Origin: Ahniella sp.
Lineage (GTDB): Bacteria; Pseudomonadota; Gammaproteobacteria; Xanthomonadales; Ahniellaceae
DNA length: 64,000 nt
Reading direction: 5' to 3'
Assembly (NCBI GenBank): GCA_016712105.1
Contig: JADJRU010000001.1
Location: 1-64,000, forward strand
In this document: in pieces, positions 40,513 through 49,980 of the stretch
How the letters are laid out: every line of letters starts with the position of its first letter
Position numbering within the stretch: the stretch's first letter is position 1
Notes under the pieces: generated by a model
The model's input: only the letters and a program-made list of their open reading frames with translations
Told to the model about the DNA's origin: nothing
Databases searched by the model: none
Translations under genes and position numbers: made by a program

Positions 40513-41067
40513 TCATTTGCGCCGGCCGTGAATCATCGGGCCGAGCAGGTTTTCCTTCTTGACCAGGTAGTAGACGGCCACCGCCACAACATGCAGCGCA
40601 ATCAGGATCAGCAGCACATCGTTCAACTGATGATGCCAGCTCGAGGCGAAACGCTCCCATTCGGGGAAATACTGGACGAGCGGACCGTCGAACATCACCT
40701 CGTCGGAGGTCAACAAACCCGACACGCCCTGCCCCAGCAAGACCAGCCATAGAGCGAATGCGGCCAATGCACCCAGGGGATTGTGCGCCGGGTAGTCCGA
40801 ACTCTTGCGTTGACGAAACCGGCGAACATAGTCGATCAGCGCCGATGGTCCATGCACACTGCTGGAAAACCGGGCAGCGGGCGGCCCGATGAATCCCCAG
40901 ACCATGCGCAGTCCAAGTACGCCGAGCAAGGCGTAACCAAAATAGAAGTGCCATTCGAGGTCGAGGAACCCGAATTCGGCGGTCGCGAACTGCAGCACCA
41001 CGAGCAGCACGATCGTCCAATGGCACAGTCGCAACAACAGGTCCCAGCGGCGTTCAGTTTGGCTCAT
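40513..41067 (-). CDS. Cytochrome b561 family protein
   Basis: The 184-residue product has four membrane helices: WTIVLLVVLQFATAEFGF, YFGYALLGVLGLRMVWGFIG, NPLGALAAFALWLVLLGQGVSGLL and LNDVLLILIALHVVAVAVYYLV. Helix-associated His residues (LRLCHWTI, DLEWHFYFG, SSWHHQLN, ALHVVAVA) fit the two-heme b561 di-heme pattern. Such proteins carry electrons across the inner membrane, for example from a soluble cytochrome or Ni-Fe hydrogenase partner. No c-type partner is adjacent. It overlaps the stop of the Mth938-like gene. Confidence 0.88.
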   Translation of the reverse strand: MSQTERRWDLLLRLCHWTIVLLVVLQFATAEFGFLDLEWHFYFGYALLGVLGLRMVWGFIGPPAARFSSSVHGPSALIDYVRRFRQRKSSDYPAHNPLGALAAFALWLVLLGQGVSGLLTSDEVMFDGPLVQYFPEWERFASSWHHQLNDVLLILIALHVVAVAVYYLVKKENLLGPMIHGRRK

Positions 41068-41444
41068 GGCGACACCGGAAGAAGGAAAATTGCCATCACG
41101 CTGCGGCTTTCGCCAGCCAGTACGTTGAACGTGCGGGCACAGGCGGCATTGTCCATCACTTCCAGACCAACCCGTGCGGCCATCAGCCGAGCCCGCAGTT
41201 CGGCGCCCGGAAACTGCAGCTGCGTCCCGGTACCGAGCAAGAGGATGTCCGGGGCCTCGGCCAGCACCTCGGAAAAGTGTGCTTCAGCCAGATCGGCCAC
41301 AGTGGCGGCTGGAAAAGCGCGCGGGCCTTGCTTCGGACAGAGCAGGAAGCTCTGTGACCAGTCTCCGGACGTCAACACCACCCGGCCCGGCGCCACCTGG
41401 CGGACCAAATGTAAGCCCGCACTGGGATTCAGGTGCAACTGCAT
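41064..41444 (-). CDS. Mth938-like domain protein (DUF498/NDUFAF3 family)
   Basis: This 126-residue protein has the family pattern VVLTSGDWSQSFLLCP, PDILLLGTGTQLQFPGAELRARLMAARVGLEVMDNAACARTFNVLAGESRSVMAIFLLP. The GTG and M(D/N)xxAACRTFN motifs are typical. Homologues in mitochondria (NDUFAF3) help assemble complex I. In bacteria the role is not known. It overlaps the cytochrome b561 gene by 4 bases, which hints at a link to membrane electron transport. Confidence 0.88.
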   Translation of the reverse strand: MQLHLNPSAGLHLVRQVAPGRVVLTSGDWSQSFLLCPKQGPRAFPAATVADLAEAHFSEVLAEAPDILLLGTGTQLQFPGAELRARLMAARVGLEVMDNAACARTFNVLAGESRSVMAIFLLPVSP

Positions 41445-41456
41445 GCCGGAGCCCGA

Positions 41457-42014
41457 TCAGTCCGGGCGATTACCGCCGCGACGCGACGACATGACCTTGG
41501 CACGGCCAAACACCTTGGTCGGTCGCTTCGCGCCGCCTTCGGTACGGCCATAAGGCGCACGTTCGCCGGTCTTGGCTTTGGCGTAGGGTTTGCCTTTGGC
41601 CTGGCCCTTGGCCGGTGCCCTGCCGTAGGGTGATGCAGCACGACGTTCTGCCGCGGATGGCAAGGAACGTCGCTCGAACTGGCGCTCTGCTGCACGTTCG
41701 GCCTGACGCACGATGGCGGGCATTCCCGGCAGGTCGAGCTTCGGTTCCTTCGCACGCCGATACAACACGGCAACGTGGCCGATCCGCTGCACCAACTGCG
41801 CACCCGTTCGTTCAATCAGCGCGGCAACGGCGGCATTCCGATCGGCGCGCTCTTCACCGGCGGTCTTGAGCTTGATCAGCTCGTGCTGCTCGAGCGCTTC
41901 TTCCAGCGCGGCGACGACGCCATCGGTCAAACCGTCGTTGCCAAGCATGACAACGGGCTTCAGATGATGGGCGAGACCACGCAAGTGGCGGATTTGGTTG
42001 GAGTTCAGCGACAT
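41457..42014 (-). CDS. yhbY: YhbY/CRM-domain RNA-binding protein with basic C-terminal extension
   Basis: The first 95 residues are a CRM domain: LNSNQIRHLRGLAHHLKPVVMLGNDGLTDGVVAALEEALEQHELIKL and RTGAQLVQRIGHVAVLYRR. YhbY binds the 50S subunit precursor in enteric bacteria. The remaining 90 residues are a basic, low-complexity tail rich in Arg, Lys, Gly, Pro and Tyr (KGQAKGKPYAKAKTGERAPYG), which E. coli YhbY lacks. The gene is divergent from rlmE-ftsH, a conserved neighbourhood for yhbY. The tail may strengthen rRNA contact. Confidence 0.9.
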   Translation of the reverse strand: MSLNSNQIRHLRGLAHHLKPVVMLGNDGLTDGVVAALEEALEQHELIKLKTAGEERADRNAAVAALIERTGAQLVQRIGHVAVLYRRAKEPKLDLPGMPAIVRQAERAAERQFERRSLPSAAERRAASPYGRAPAKGQAKGKPYAKAKTGERAPYGRTEGGAKRPTKVFGRAKVMSSRRGGNRPD

Positions 42015-42055
42015 GGCGGCACGTTGACGAAGGCTTTGCGGGTGAAGAGGGTATC

Positions 42056-42718
42056 ATGGGCTCCTTTTCCCCCGTCCGGTTTCCCCTGGTGAATCGCAGC
42101 AAATCGAGTCAACGCTGGTTGCAGGAGCACTTTTCCGACCCCTTCGTGAAGAAGGCACAGTCGGAAGGCTTGCGCTCGCGCGCCGCCTACAAGCTGGAAG
42201 AACTGATGGAACGCGACCGGCTGATCAAGCCGGGCATGACCGTCGTGGACCTCGGTGCGGCGCCCGGCGGCTGGTCGCAGATGGCCAAACGCTCGCTGAA
42301 CGGCAAGGGCCACGTGTTCGCACTCGACATCCTGCCGATCGACGATATTCCCGGTGTCGTGTTTCTTCAGGGCGACTTTCGTGAAGAAAGTGTGCTCAAG
42401 GAATTCGAACGAATGTTGAACGGTGCCACAGTCGACCTTGTGCTGTCGGATATGGCCCCCAATATGAGCGGGGTGAGCCAGGTTGACCAGATCCGATCCT
42501 TGGAACTGGCCGAACTGGCCCGTGATTTTGCCGACCAGCACTTGCGGCCGGGCGGTACGTTTCTGGTCAAGCTGTTCCAGGGGATCGGCTTCGACCAATA
42601 CCTGAAGGACTTGCGCAGCCGTTACGAGAAGGTAACGATGCGGAAGCCTAAGGCCTCGCGGGCACGCAGCCCCGAGGTCTATGCCCTGGCGACCGGCTTT
42701 GGTCTCCGGAAGAAATGA
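42056..42718 (+). CDS. rlmE: 23S rRNA (uridine-2552-2'-O)-methyltransferase
   Basis: RlmE (FtsJ/RrmJ) methylates U2552 of 23S rRNA at a late stage of 50S assembly. The K-D-K-E catalytic set can be seen: Lys in SRAAYKLEELMERD, Asp in LVLSDMAPNMSGV, Lys in FLVKLFQGIGFDQY and Glu in RSPEVYALATGF. The SAM-binding loop is VVDLGAAPGGWSQMA. ATG 42056 follows GAGGG by 4-5 bases and is used; GTG 42089 (NRSKSSQRWLQEHF) is closer to the usual family start. ftsH begins 11 bases after its stop, the standard rlmE-ftsH order. Confidence 0.95.
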   Translation: MGSFSPVRFPLVNRSKSSQRWLQEHFSDPFVKKAQSEGLRSRAAYKLEELMERDRLIKPGMTVVDLGAAPGGWSQMAKRSLNGKGHVFALDILPIDDIPGVVFLQGDFREESVLKEFERMLNGATVDLVLSDMAPNMSGVSQVDQIRSLELAELARDFADQHLRPGGTFLVKLFQGIGFDQYLKDLRSRYEKVTMRKPKASRARSPEVYALATGFGLRKK

Positions 42719-42728
42719 GGAACGACGC

Positions 42729-44631
<1,903 letters not shown>

Positions 44632-44634
44632 CCG

Positions 44635-45525
44635 GTGCCTGCCCCACTTCGTTTCATCCCCTCACCGGCGCTGTTGAACAGCGCCGGTTTGGTTTTGCGG
44701 CCAGTCTGCACCGCCCGGGATCTCGCGGCTGTCGCAGATTGGGCCAGCACACTGGAATCCACTACGCGACGCAACACTTTGGCGGCGTGTTATCTCATCG
44801 AAGACAAGTTTGCTGTGCGGACTTTGGGATTACTCGCCTGCCATCGGCGTGCCCCCCGCGAAGCGGAAGCCACGGTTGAACTCGTGCTGGCGGAAAATAC
44901 TTCGCCTGAAGACGAATCGGCTTTCACCGAAACGTTGGCCCAATTACTTGCGGTATCACGACACGATCCGGTTGCCGGGAAGGCGATCTCCGAAAAACTC
45001 GCCACGAGTGGTGCGGGTCGAGCTGCGCACTGGTGTGAGCAATTCGGCGTGCCGTCAAACCATGTTGCCGACCATCAATTGCCGTTGATCCTCGAACCGA
45101 TGCGCCTGTTCAACGCCGGGCGCGACTACGTGGGTCGATCGCTGTGGCTGGAACACGCGACCAGGCAAGACTGGCTCGCGATGCAGGCCGCCGCAGCGGC
45201 AAGCAGCGTCATGCTTGATGCGGTCTCCGGCTTTCGAAGCATCGAGTACCAGGCAGGCATCTGGCGCCGCAAACGCGACCGCGGAATGACCACCGCCGAC
45301 ATCCTCGCGATCAACGTACCGCCGGGATACAGCGAACATCACAGTGGTCGCGCACTCGACATCACCACACCGGGCTGTGGCGCCGCAGAACCGGAATTCG
45401 CCGGCACCGCCGCATTCGAATGGCTCACCCGGAACGCCCATCGGTTCGGCTTTGTGATGAGTTTTCCCGAGAACAACATTCACGGCGTCATGTACGAGCC
45501 ATGGCATTGGTGCCATCAGGGCTGA
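44635..45525 (+). CDS. VanY-type D,D-carboxypeptidase family protein with N-terminal extension
   Basis: The C-terminal 140 residues are an M15B/VanY peptidase domain: VSGFRSIEYQAGIWRRKRDRG, PPGYSEHHSGRALDITTPGC with His and Asp zinc ligands, AFEWLTRNAHRFGFVMSFP and the third ligand in YEPWHWCHQG. These enzymes trim D-Ala from peptidoglycan. The N-terminal 150 residues are not part of that family. LRPVCTARDLAAVADWAS and ACYLIEDKFAVRTLGLLACHR recall a GNAT acetyltransferase fold, but the acetyl-CoA loop is not evident. No signal peptide is seen, unusual for a cell-wall enzyme. The start is uncertain: TTG 44689 would avoid the ftsH terminator. Confidence 0.75.
   Translation: MPAPLRFIPSPALLNSAGLVLRPVCTARDLAAVADWASTLESTTRRNTLAACYLIEDKFAVRTLGLLACHRRAPREAEATVELVLAENTSPEDESAFTETLAQLLAVSRHDPVAGKAISEKLATSGAGRAAHWCEQFGVPSNHVADHQLPLILEPMRLFNAGRDYVGRSLWLEHATRQDWLAMQAAAAASSVMLDAVSGFRSIEYQAGIWRRKRDRGMTTADILAINVPPGYSEHHSGRALDITTPGCGAAEPEFAGTAAFEWLTRNAHRFGFVMSFPENNIHGVMYEPWHWCHQG
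44663..44696 (+). terminator. Intrinsic terminator after ftsH
   Basis: Arms ACCGGCGCTGTT and AACAGCGCCGGT form a near-perfect stem followed by TTGGTTTT. It lies 32 bases past the ftsH stop. It also falls inside the extreme 5' end of the next frame, so the true start of that gene may be beyond it. Confidence 0.85.
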
Positions 45526-45573
45526 GAACCGCTCAGACGAGGCAGCTCATTCACCCTCGTCTTCCTCATACGA

Positions 45574-46240
45574 CTTGCGCGGGGAACACGAGCGGAGGGA
45601 CCGGCAAAAACAAACGGTCAAAACGCTCTGCCACACCAAGAGTCCGTCATTGCCGCGAAAGCGTGAAACCACTCGGGTGCCACACGACCCAAACCTTGTC
45701 GCAACGAGTGGTTCCCCGCTTGCGCGGGGATGACGGGCGGAGGGACCCGCAAACACGGGCATCAAAGCGCTCGTGCCACACACCAAGAGTCCGTCATTCC
45801 CGCGAAAGCGGGAAACCACTAGGTTGCCACACGACCGAAACCTGCTCGCACGAGTGGATCCCGCTTGCGCGGGGAGAACAGGGCGGAGGGACCGGCAAAC
45901 GGGCATCAAAACGCCATGCCACAGCCAAGAGTCCGTCAATTCCGAAACCACGACCACGAAAACCAGCCACGCAGCCGAGAGGGCCTGACGCGACGAACTC
46001 CAACTGTTGCCACACGACCGAAACCTGCTCGCAACGAGTGGATCCCGCTTGCGCGGGGAGAACGAGCGGAGGAACCGCAAACGAAAGGCATCAAAACGCA
46101 CCCATCCCACGCGCAAGCGGAAATCCCGCGAAAGGCCAAGCTGCCACGACCGAAACCTGCTCGCAACGCCAGGCTGCCACACGACCAAACCTGCTCGCAT
46201 CGAGAGGATCCCCTGTTGCGCGGAAAACGACCGAGGGGAA
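45574..46240. repeat. Decayed tandem block of about five 145-185-bp units
   Basis: The anchor GCTTGCGCGGGGA recurs near 45574, 45719, 45863, 46048 and 46217 (the outer ones degenerate). Between anchors the order GGCGGAGGGACC, GGCATCAAAACGC, CCAAGAGTCCGTCATT, CCCGCGAAAGCGGGAAACCA, TGCCACACGACCGAAACC and TGCTCGCAACGAGTGGATCC is kept in the first three units and frays later. Each unit contains the ATTCCCGCGAAAGCGGGAAT palindrome. The minus-strand frame across it only encodes the repeat and is not taken as a gene. Confidence 0.8.
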
Positions 46241-46275
46241 AACCGACAAGTAGCTTGCAGCGGACCGGCCACCAA

Positions 46276-46883
46276 CTACGAATCGTCTTCGACTTCATAG
46301 GACTCAGAGTCACCCTCGTCCTCGTCAGACTCCGCGTCACTGTCGTCTTCGGAGAACTCGGCGTTTTCCTCGTCTTCATAAGTCTCGAACTCACTTTCAT
46401 CCTGATCACCCTCTGAATCCGCGTCGTCTTCAGACGCCTCCGGATGCGATTCCTCGTCGCCGAACTCAGGCTCACGTTCACTCTCATCGGGCGAGGAATC
46501 TTCGGAATCATCCTGCACTTCAGCATCGACCGGATGCTTCTTCGGCCGCGGAAGAATCCGCACTATCGGCCTCCTGAGGAGGAGGTGGTGGTGGCGGACT
46601 GCCGGATTCTTCCTGCGGTTCGGAGATTTCCGGTGCCTGATCCGCAGGCCGATCTTCCTGCGTTGCCGGGACGACAGGGTCCGGCTTCGCGGGAGCATCA
46701 ACCGGTGGCCTGGAGGTATCCAGGCCCTGCTATGCCATCGCCTTGCGCAGGCTAGTCGGGCGCATGTCCGTCCAAACGTTCTTGATGTACTCGAGGCACT
46801 CTGCTTTCGTGCCGGACTTGCCCGCGTCGTTCCAGCCCAACGCGTTCCCCCGGTGAGCGGGCCAGATCGAATATTGGACCGAT
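46276..46883 (-). pseudogene. MbtH-like protein remnant joined in frame to a Pro/acidic tail
   Basis: On the minus strand, from about 46879 to 46730, the frame encodes VQYSIWPAHRGNALGWNDAG, then KSGTKAECLEYIKNVWTDMRP and TSLRKAMA. These are the core motifs of MbtH proteins (SIWP, GW, CLxYI, WTDMRP-SLR), the small partners of NRPS adenylation domains. The first 20 or so residues are missing: a short GC-rich repeat (46884-46923) sits there. After a TAG at 46730 the same frame continues QGLDTSRPPVDAPAKPD and a Pro/Glu/Ala-rich stretch. One extra base near 46525 then switches to a strongly acidic Asp/Glu/Ser tail ending EVEDDS at 46276. No NRPS gene is in the window. It is either a remnant or a rare acidic-tailed MbtH with sequence errors. 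Confidence 0.65.
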
Positions 46884-46923
46884 GGTGTGGTGGGCTGGGC
46901 TTCGCTTCGCTCAGCTCAGCCTA
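46884..46923. repeat. Short GGGCTGGGCTTCGCTTCGCT repeat unit
   Basis: The unit GTGGGCTGGGCTTCGCTTCG followed by CTCAGCTCAGCCTAC is an imperfect palindrome. It lies between the MbtH-like remnant and the kinase gene and covers the kinase stop codon (46921-46923). A diverged relative may be at 40470-40505. It marks the point where the MbtH-like gene lost its 5' end. Confidence 0.55.
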
Positions 46924-49260
46924 CAGTTTTCGCAGATTTTTCTGCACTCGCTCACGCTCGGGATGCGGATCGGGGAACAGGCTGTTGATGAGCTCCACAG
47001 CTTGCTGCTGCACAGCGATGGCATCATCTCGCCTGCCCAGCCCGGCCAACGCCAGCGCTTTGGACTCGAGGCCCTGTGCGTACTCGGACTGTTTGATTGC
47101 GCCCCGTGTTTCCAGGTCGACGAGCGCCGCTTCGGCTTCATCCAATGCGGCCTGGCCTTCACCCATCGTTGCCATGACGCCGGCACGATTGGCGCGGATG
47201 ATGTCACATTGCAAATGCGTGATGGCGCGCTCGCGGCACACGGTCCAAGCGCGATCGAAGTAAACCCGCGCAGCGGCATCTCCCTTGATGTTCCGCGCAA
47301 TGATCGCGCGGAATCGCAGAGGGTGCAGAACGCGCGGGCTGTCGAGTTGGTCGTACATCTCGATCGCCTCATCGAGTTCGGCTATGCCTCGCTCGACCTC
47401 GCCGATCTCGACATGGTTCCAGCCAACGTCGGTTAATGCCGAGGCTGTCCATGGGTGGGCTGCCGGAAAATTGCGACGCGCGATGTCCAGTTGACGCAAA
47501 TTGGTTGCAGCTGCTTCGGCGAGTCTTCCGTCCTTGTAATCGATCTCGGCCATCAGGTCGAACATCAGCACCAGATTCGGGGCTTCATTCCCCACTGCGC
47601 TCTGGGTGATGGGCGCGCCCGCCAGATTGTCACCCGCATACCCCGCAATCACGCCGCGATTCACCAGTGCTTCGGCAATCGCCGGATGATCCTCCGGATA
47701 AATCTTCTCCGCCTGCGCCAGAGCCTTGTCGAACAACGCTTGCGATTCGTCGAAGCGCCCCTGCCCGGCGCGGATCTCGCCAAAGTCGTCCCATAGGTCG
47801 ACCTGCAACTTCGGATCCTCGGACAAGGTATCGACGCGCAGCAATGCCTGATCAAACGCTTCGGTGATCGACAGAGGTTTCTCCGATCCGGCCTGAAGCG
47901 GGTCGGCGGTTACGAACGTGTCCATCAGGAATTGTTTGACCCGCTGTGTCCGTGCCTGAGACTCGCGGCTGTCTGCGAGTGCCTGCTCGGCAAAGAGCCG
48001 GGATGCCTCCGCGCGCGCACGCGCTTGGCGCGCCTCATTGGCCTGCCACAGCGCCGTTGCCAGGCCAAGGATCAGCGCCAGCAAGGTCACTGCAGCGCTG
48101 CCCACGGCCAGTCGATGGCGAAACACGAACTTGCGCAAGCGATAGGTGGCGGTATCCGCTTGCGCCAGGATGGGTCGGCCTTCGAGCCAACGGGTCAGGT
48201 CTTCGCCAAACTGTTGGGCATTCTGATATCGACGATTCGGATCGGCCTGCGTCGCCTTCATCGCGATCGTGTCGAGGTCCGCGTCGATGGCCCGGACCAA
48301 CGACGCATCACCATCGTCATGTTTGCGCAGCAACTGACTTGGCGGCTCGAACGACTCCCGGCGAACCTGCTCGGCAAGCAACTCCAGTCGCGCACCCCGA
48401 CGATCGTGCGGCAAACGCCCGGTCAGCAATTCGTAAAGGATGAGGCCGAGCGAATAGACATCGGTGGCGGTGCTGATCCGCTCTCCCAGCACTTGTTCGG
48501 GCGCCGCATAAGCCGGCGACAGGGCACGAAGACCGGTGGCCGTCTCGGCCGAATCAAACCCTTCGGCATCGAGCAGTTTGGCAATGCCGAAATCGAGCAG
48601 GTGAGCGTGCCCTTCGGCATCCACGAGAATGTTGGAAGGCTTCAGGTCGCGATGCACGATCAGTTGCGCCTGAGCGTGTGCCAGCGGTTCGGCAATCTCG
48701 ACGAGCAGGCGAATGCGCGCGCGGACATCGGGACGGGTGCGCGCCACGAACGTATTGAGCGGCTCGCCCTCAACAAACGCCATCGCATACCAAGGCCTGC
48801 CTTCGTCGCTGACGCCGCCATCGATGAAGCCGGCAATCCGCGGATGCGAGAGTTGCGCGAGGATCCGGCATTCCTGAAGGAACCGACGATTGAGGTCTGG
48901 ATGCACCAAACCTGCGTGCAGAACCTTCAGCGCGACTCGCTGGCCAAAGCCCTGCTTCACGCGTTCTGCCAGCCAGACTTCACCCATACCGCCGCGACCG
49001 AGTGGGTGGCCGAGCGTAAAGCCGCCAATCTGGTCACCCGCCTTGATGACTTTCGGTGGTGATGCCTCAGCAAGGTGCAGCGCTGACAAACCGCGATCAA
49101 GTGGACCGGAGGGCTCGACATCCCGATCCAGCATCAACGCAACCTGAGTCGCCAGCGCTTCATTTTGTGCACGCAGATTGGCCAACTCGGCAGCGCGGGT
49201 CTCCGCATCCAGCTCCACCAGTCGGTCAAACCAGGCCAGCGCTTCACGTTCGGTGTTCAT
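46921..49260 (-). CDS. Membrane Ser/Thr protein kinase with C-terminal TPR-like sensor region
   Basis: From ATG 49260 (MNTEREALAWFDRLVELDAETR) the 779-residue product has a short helical N-terminus and a kinase domain (about 75-360). This has GRGGMGEVWLAE, VALKVLHAG, HRDLKPSNILV, LDFGIAKL and SPAYAAPEQVLGE. All catalytic residues are present. A membrane helix follows (LAVGSAAVTLLALILGLATALW, about 395-417), then a long helical region with TPR-like repeats (AQAEKIYPEDHPAIAEALVNRG, LDIARRNFPAAHPWTASALTDVG). The TPR part would be periplasmic. The gene overlaps the ECF sigma factor gene by 4 bases (ATGA), so both are made together. The layout fits kinase control of the sigma factor. Confidence 0.9.
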   Translation of the reverse strand: MNTEREALAWFDRLVELDAETRAAELANLRAQNEALATQVALMLDRDVEPSGPLDRGLSALHLAEASPPKVIKAGDQIGGFTLGHPLGRGGMGEVWLAERVKQGFGQRVALKVLHAGLVHPDLNRRFLQECRILAQLSHPRIAGFIDGGVSDEGRPWYAMAFVEGEPLNTFVARTRPDVRARIRLLVEIAEPLAHAQAQLIVHRDLKPSNILVDAEGHAHLLDFGIAKLLDAEGFDSAETATGLRALSPAYAAPEQVLGERISTATDVYSLGLILYELLTGRLPHDRRGARLELLAEQVRRESFEPPSQLLRKHDDGDASLVRAIDADLDTIAMKATQADPNRRYQNAQQFGEDLTRWLEGRPILAQADTATYRLRKFVFRHRLAVGSAAVTLLALILGLATALWQANEARQARARAEASRLFAEQALADSRESQARTQRVKQFLMDTFVTADPLQAGSEKPLSITEAFDQALLRVDTLSEDPKLQVDLWDDFGEIRAGQGRFDESQALFDKALAQAEKIYPEDHPAIAEALVNRGVIAGYAGDNLAGAPITQSAVGNEAPNLVLMFDLMAEIDYKDGRLAEAAATNLRQLDIARRNFPAAHPWTASALTDVGWNHVEIGEVERGIAELDEAIEMYDQLDSPRVLHPLRFRAIIARNIKGDAAARVYFDRAWTVCRERAITHLQCDIIRANRAGVMATMGEGQAALDEAEAALVDLETRGAIKQSEYAQGLESKALALAGLGRRDDAIAVQQQAVELINSLFPDPHPERERVQKNLRKL

Positions 49261-49823
49261 GCGCCTGTCTCCGGTTTGAGTTTGCTGAGCATGAATGCCC
49301 TTGCCTTGCGCCAATCCCGCTTGGCCGTCGTGATGCTCAAGCCAAGGGCAACACTCGCTTCCTCGATGCTCATGCCGACAAAGAAGCGAAGCTCGACCAG
49401 TTCGGCAAGCCGTGTGTCCAATGCTGCCAATTGGTTCAGTGCCGAATCGACCGCAAGCACGTCGATCTGGTCATCGTGATCGACACTCAGTTCGTCGGCG
49501 GCGCTGAATGTGGTGCGGATGAAGTCACCACCCCGCTTGTCGGCTTTGGCCTGGCGTGCGTCGTCGATCGCGATCTGACGCATGATGCGCACGACGAGCG
49601 AGCGGAAATGTGCCTGATCTTCGGCGCGCCACGACTCGCCGCGCACCAGCCGCAGATAACTCTCGTGGACCAGCGATGTTTCGCCAAGTCCGGCACTTTG
49701 GCCGCGCGCCACCTGGATGGCCGCGACCTGCTTCATTTCCGCATAAACCCTGGCGAACAGTCGGTCGTGTGCCGCCTTGTCGCCCGCGTGTACTGCCCGC
49801 AGCAGAACTGTGATGTCGCCCAT
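49257..49823 (-). CDS. ECF-type RNA polymerase sigma factor (TIGR02999-like)
   Basis: The 188-residue product has region 2 (DITVLLRAVHAGDKAAHDRLFARVYAEMKQVAA and LVHESYLRLV) and region 4 (LAELVELRFFVGMSIEEASVALGLSITTAKRDWRKARAFMLSKL). The features AHFRSLVVRIMRQIAIDDARQAKADKRGG are typical of the TIGR02999 set, which often lies beside Ser/Thr kinase genes. No anti-sigma factor is adjacent; the kinase overlaps the stop instead. ATG 49823 is chosen; the longer frame to 50030 crosses hairpin repeats. Kinase-linked ECFs of Xanthomonas (EcfK-PknS) and Vibrio (EcfP-PknT) are switched on by phosphorylation; this is the likely model here. Confidence 0.9.
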   Translation of the reverse strand: MGDITVLLRAVHAGDKAAHDRLFARVYAEMKQVAAIQVARGQSAGLGETSLVHESYLRLVRGESWRAEDQAHFRSLVVRIMRQIAIDDARQAKADKRGGDFIRTTFSAADELSVDHDDQIDVLAVDSALNQLAALDTRLAELVELRFFVGMSIEEASVALGLSITTAKRDWRKARAFMLSKLKPETGA

Positions 49824-49877
49824 GCAGCGACCATGCCACAGGCGAAGGACCGGGGCAACGCGAAGTACTTGCCTGAA

Positions 49878-49960
49878 CCCCTCCCAACCCTCCCCGAACA
49901 TCGGGGAGGGCTGTGGCCAGACCGAAACTTCCTGGCATCGCGGCTGAAGCCGCGCCCGGC
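49878..49960. repeat. Inverted CCTCCCCGAACATCGGGGAG repeat and a CGGCTGAAGCCGCG unit
   Basis: At 49878-49911 a copy of the GC-rich repeat seen at 3711 and 26296 occurs on the other strand. At about 49934-49953 GCATCGCGGCTGAAGCCGCG is a half-unit of the REP-like palindrome at 3572. Both lie in the leader of the ECF gene and just after the stop of the 1635-residue protein gene. Confidence 0.7.
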
Positions 49961-49980
49961 GCGCGAGTTGCTGCAGCATG

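Noticed and set aside
45574..46240. Possible CRISPR array
   Set aside because: Repeat spacing is 145-185 bases with similar sequence between anchors, there are no short uniform repeats with unique spacers, and no cas genes are near.
45547..46275. Minus-strand 242-codon frame over the tandem repeats
   Set aside because: Its product only repeats the translation of the DNA repeat (SPRKRDPLVASRFRSCGN-like) and has no domain. The repeat is better treated as non-coding.
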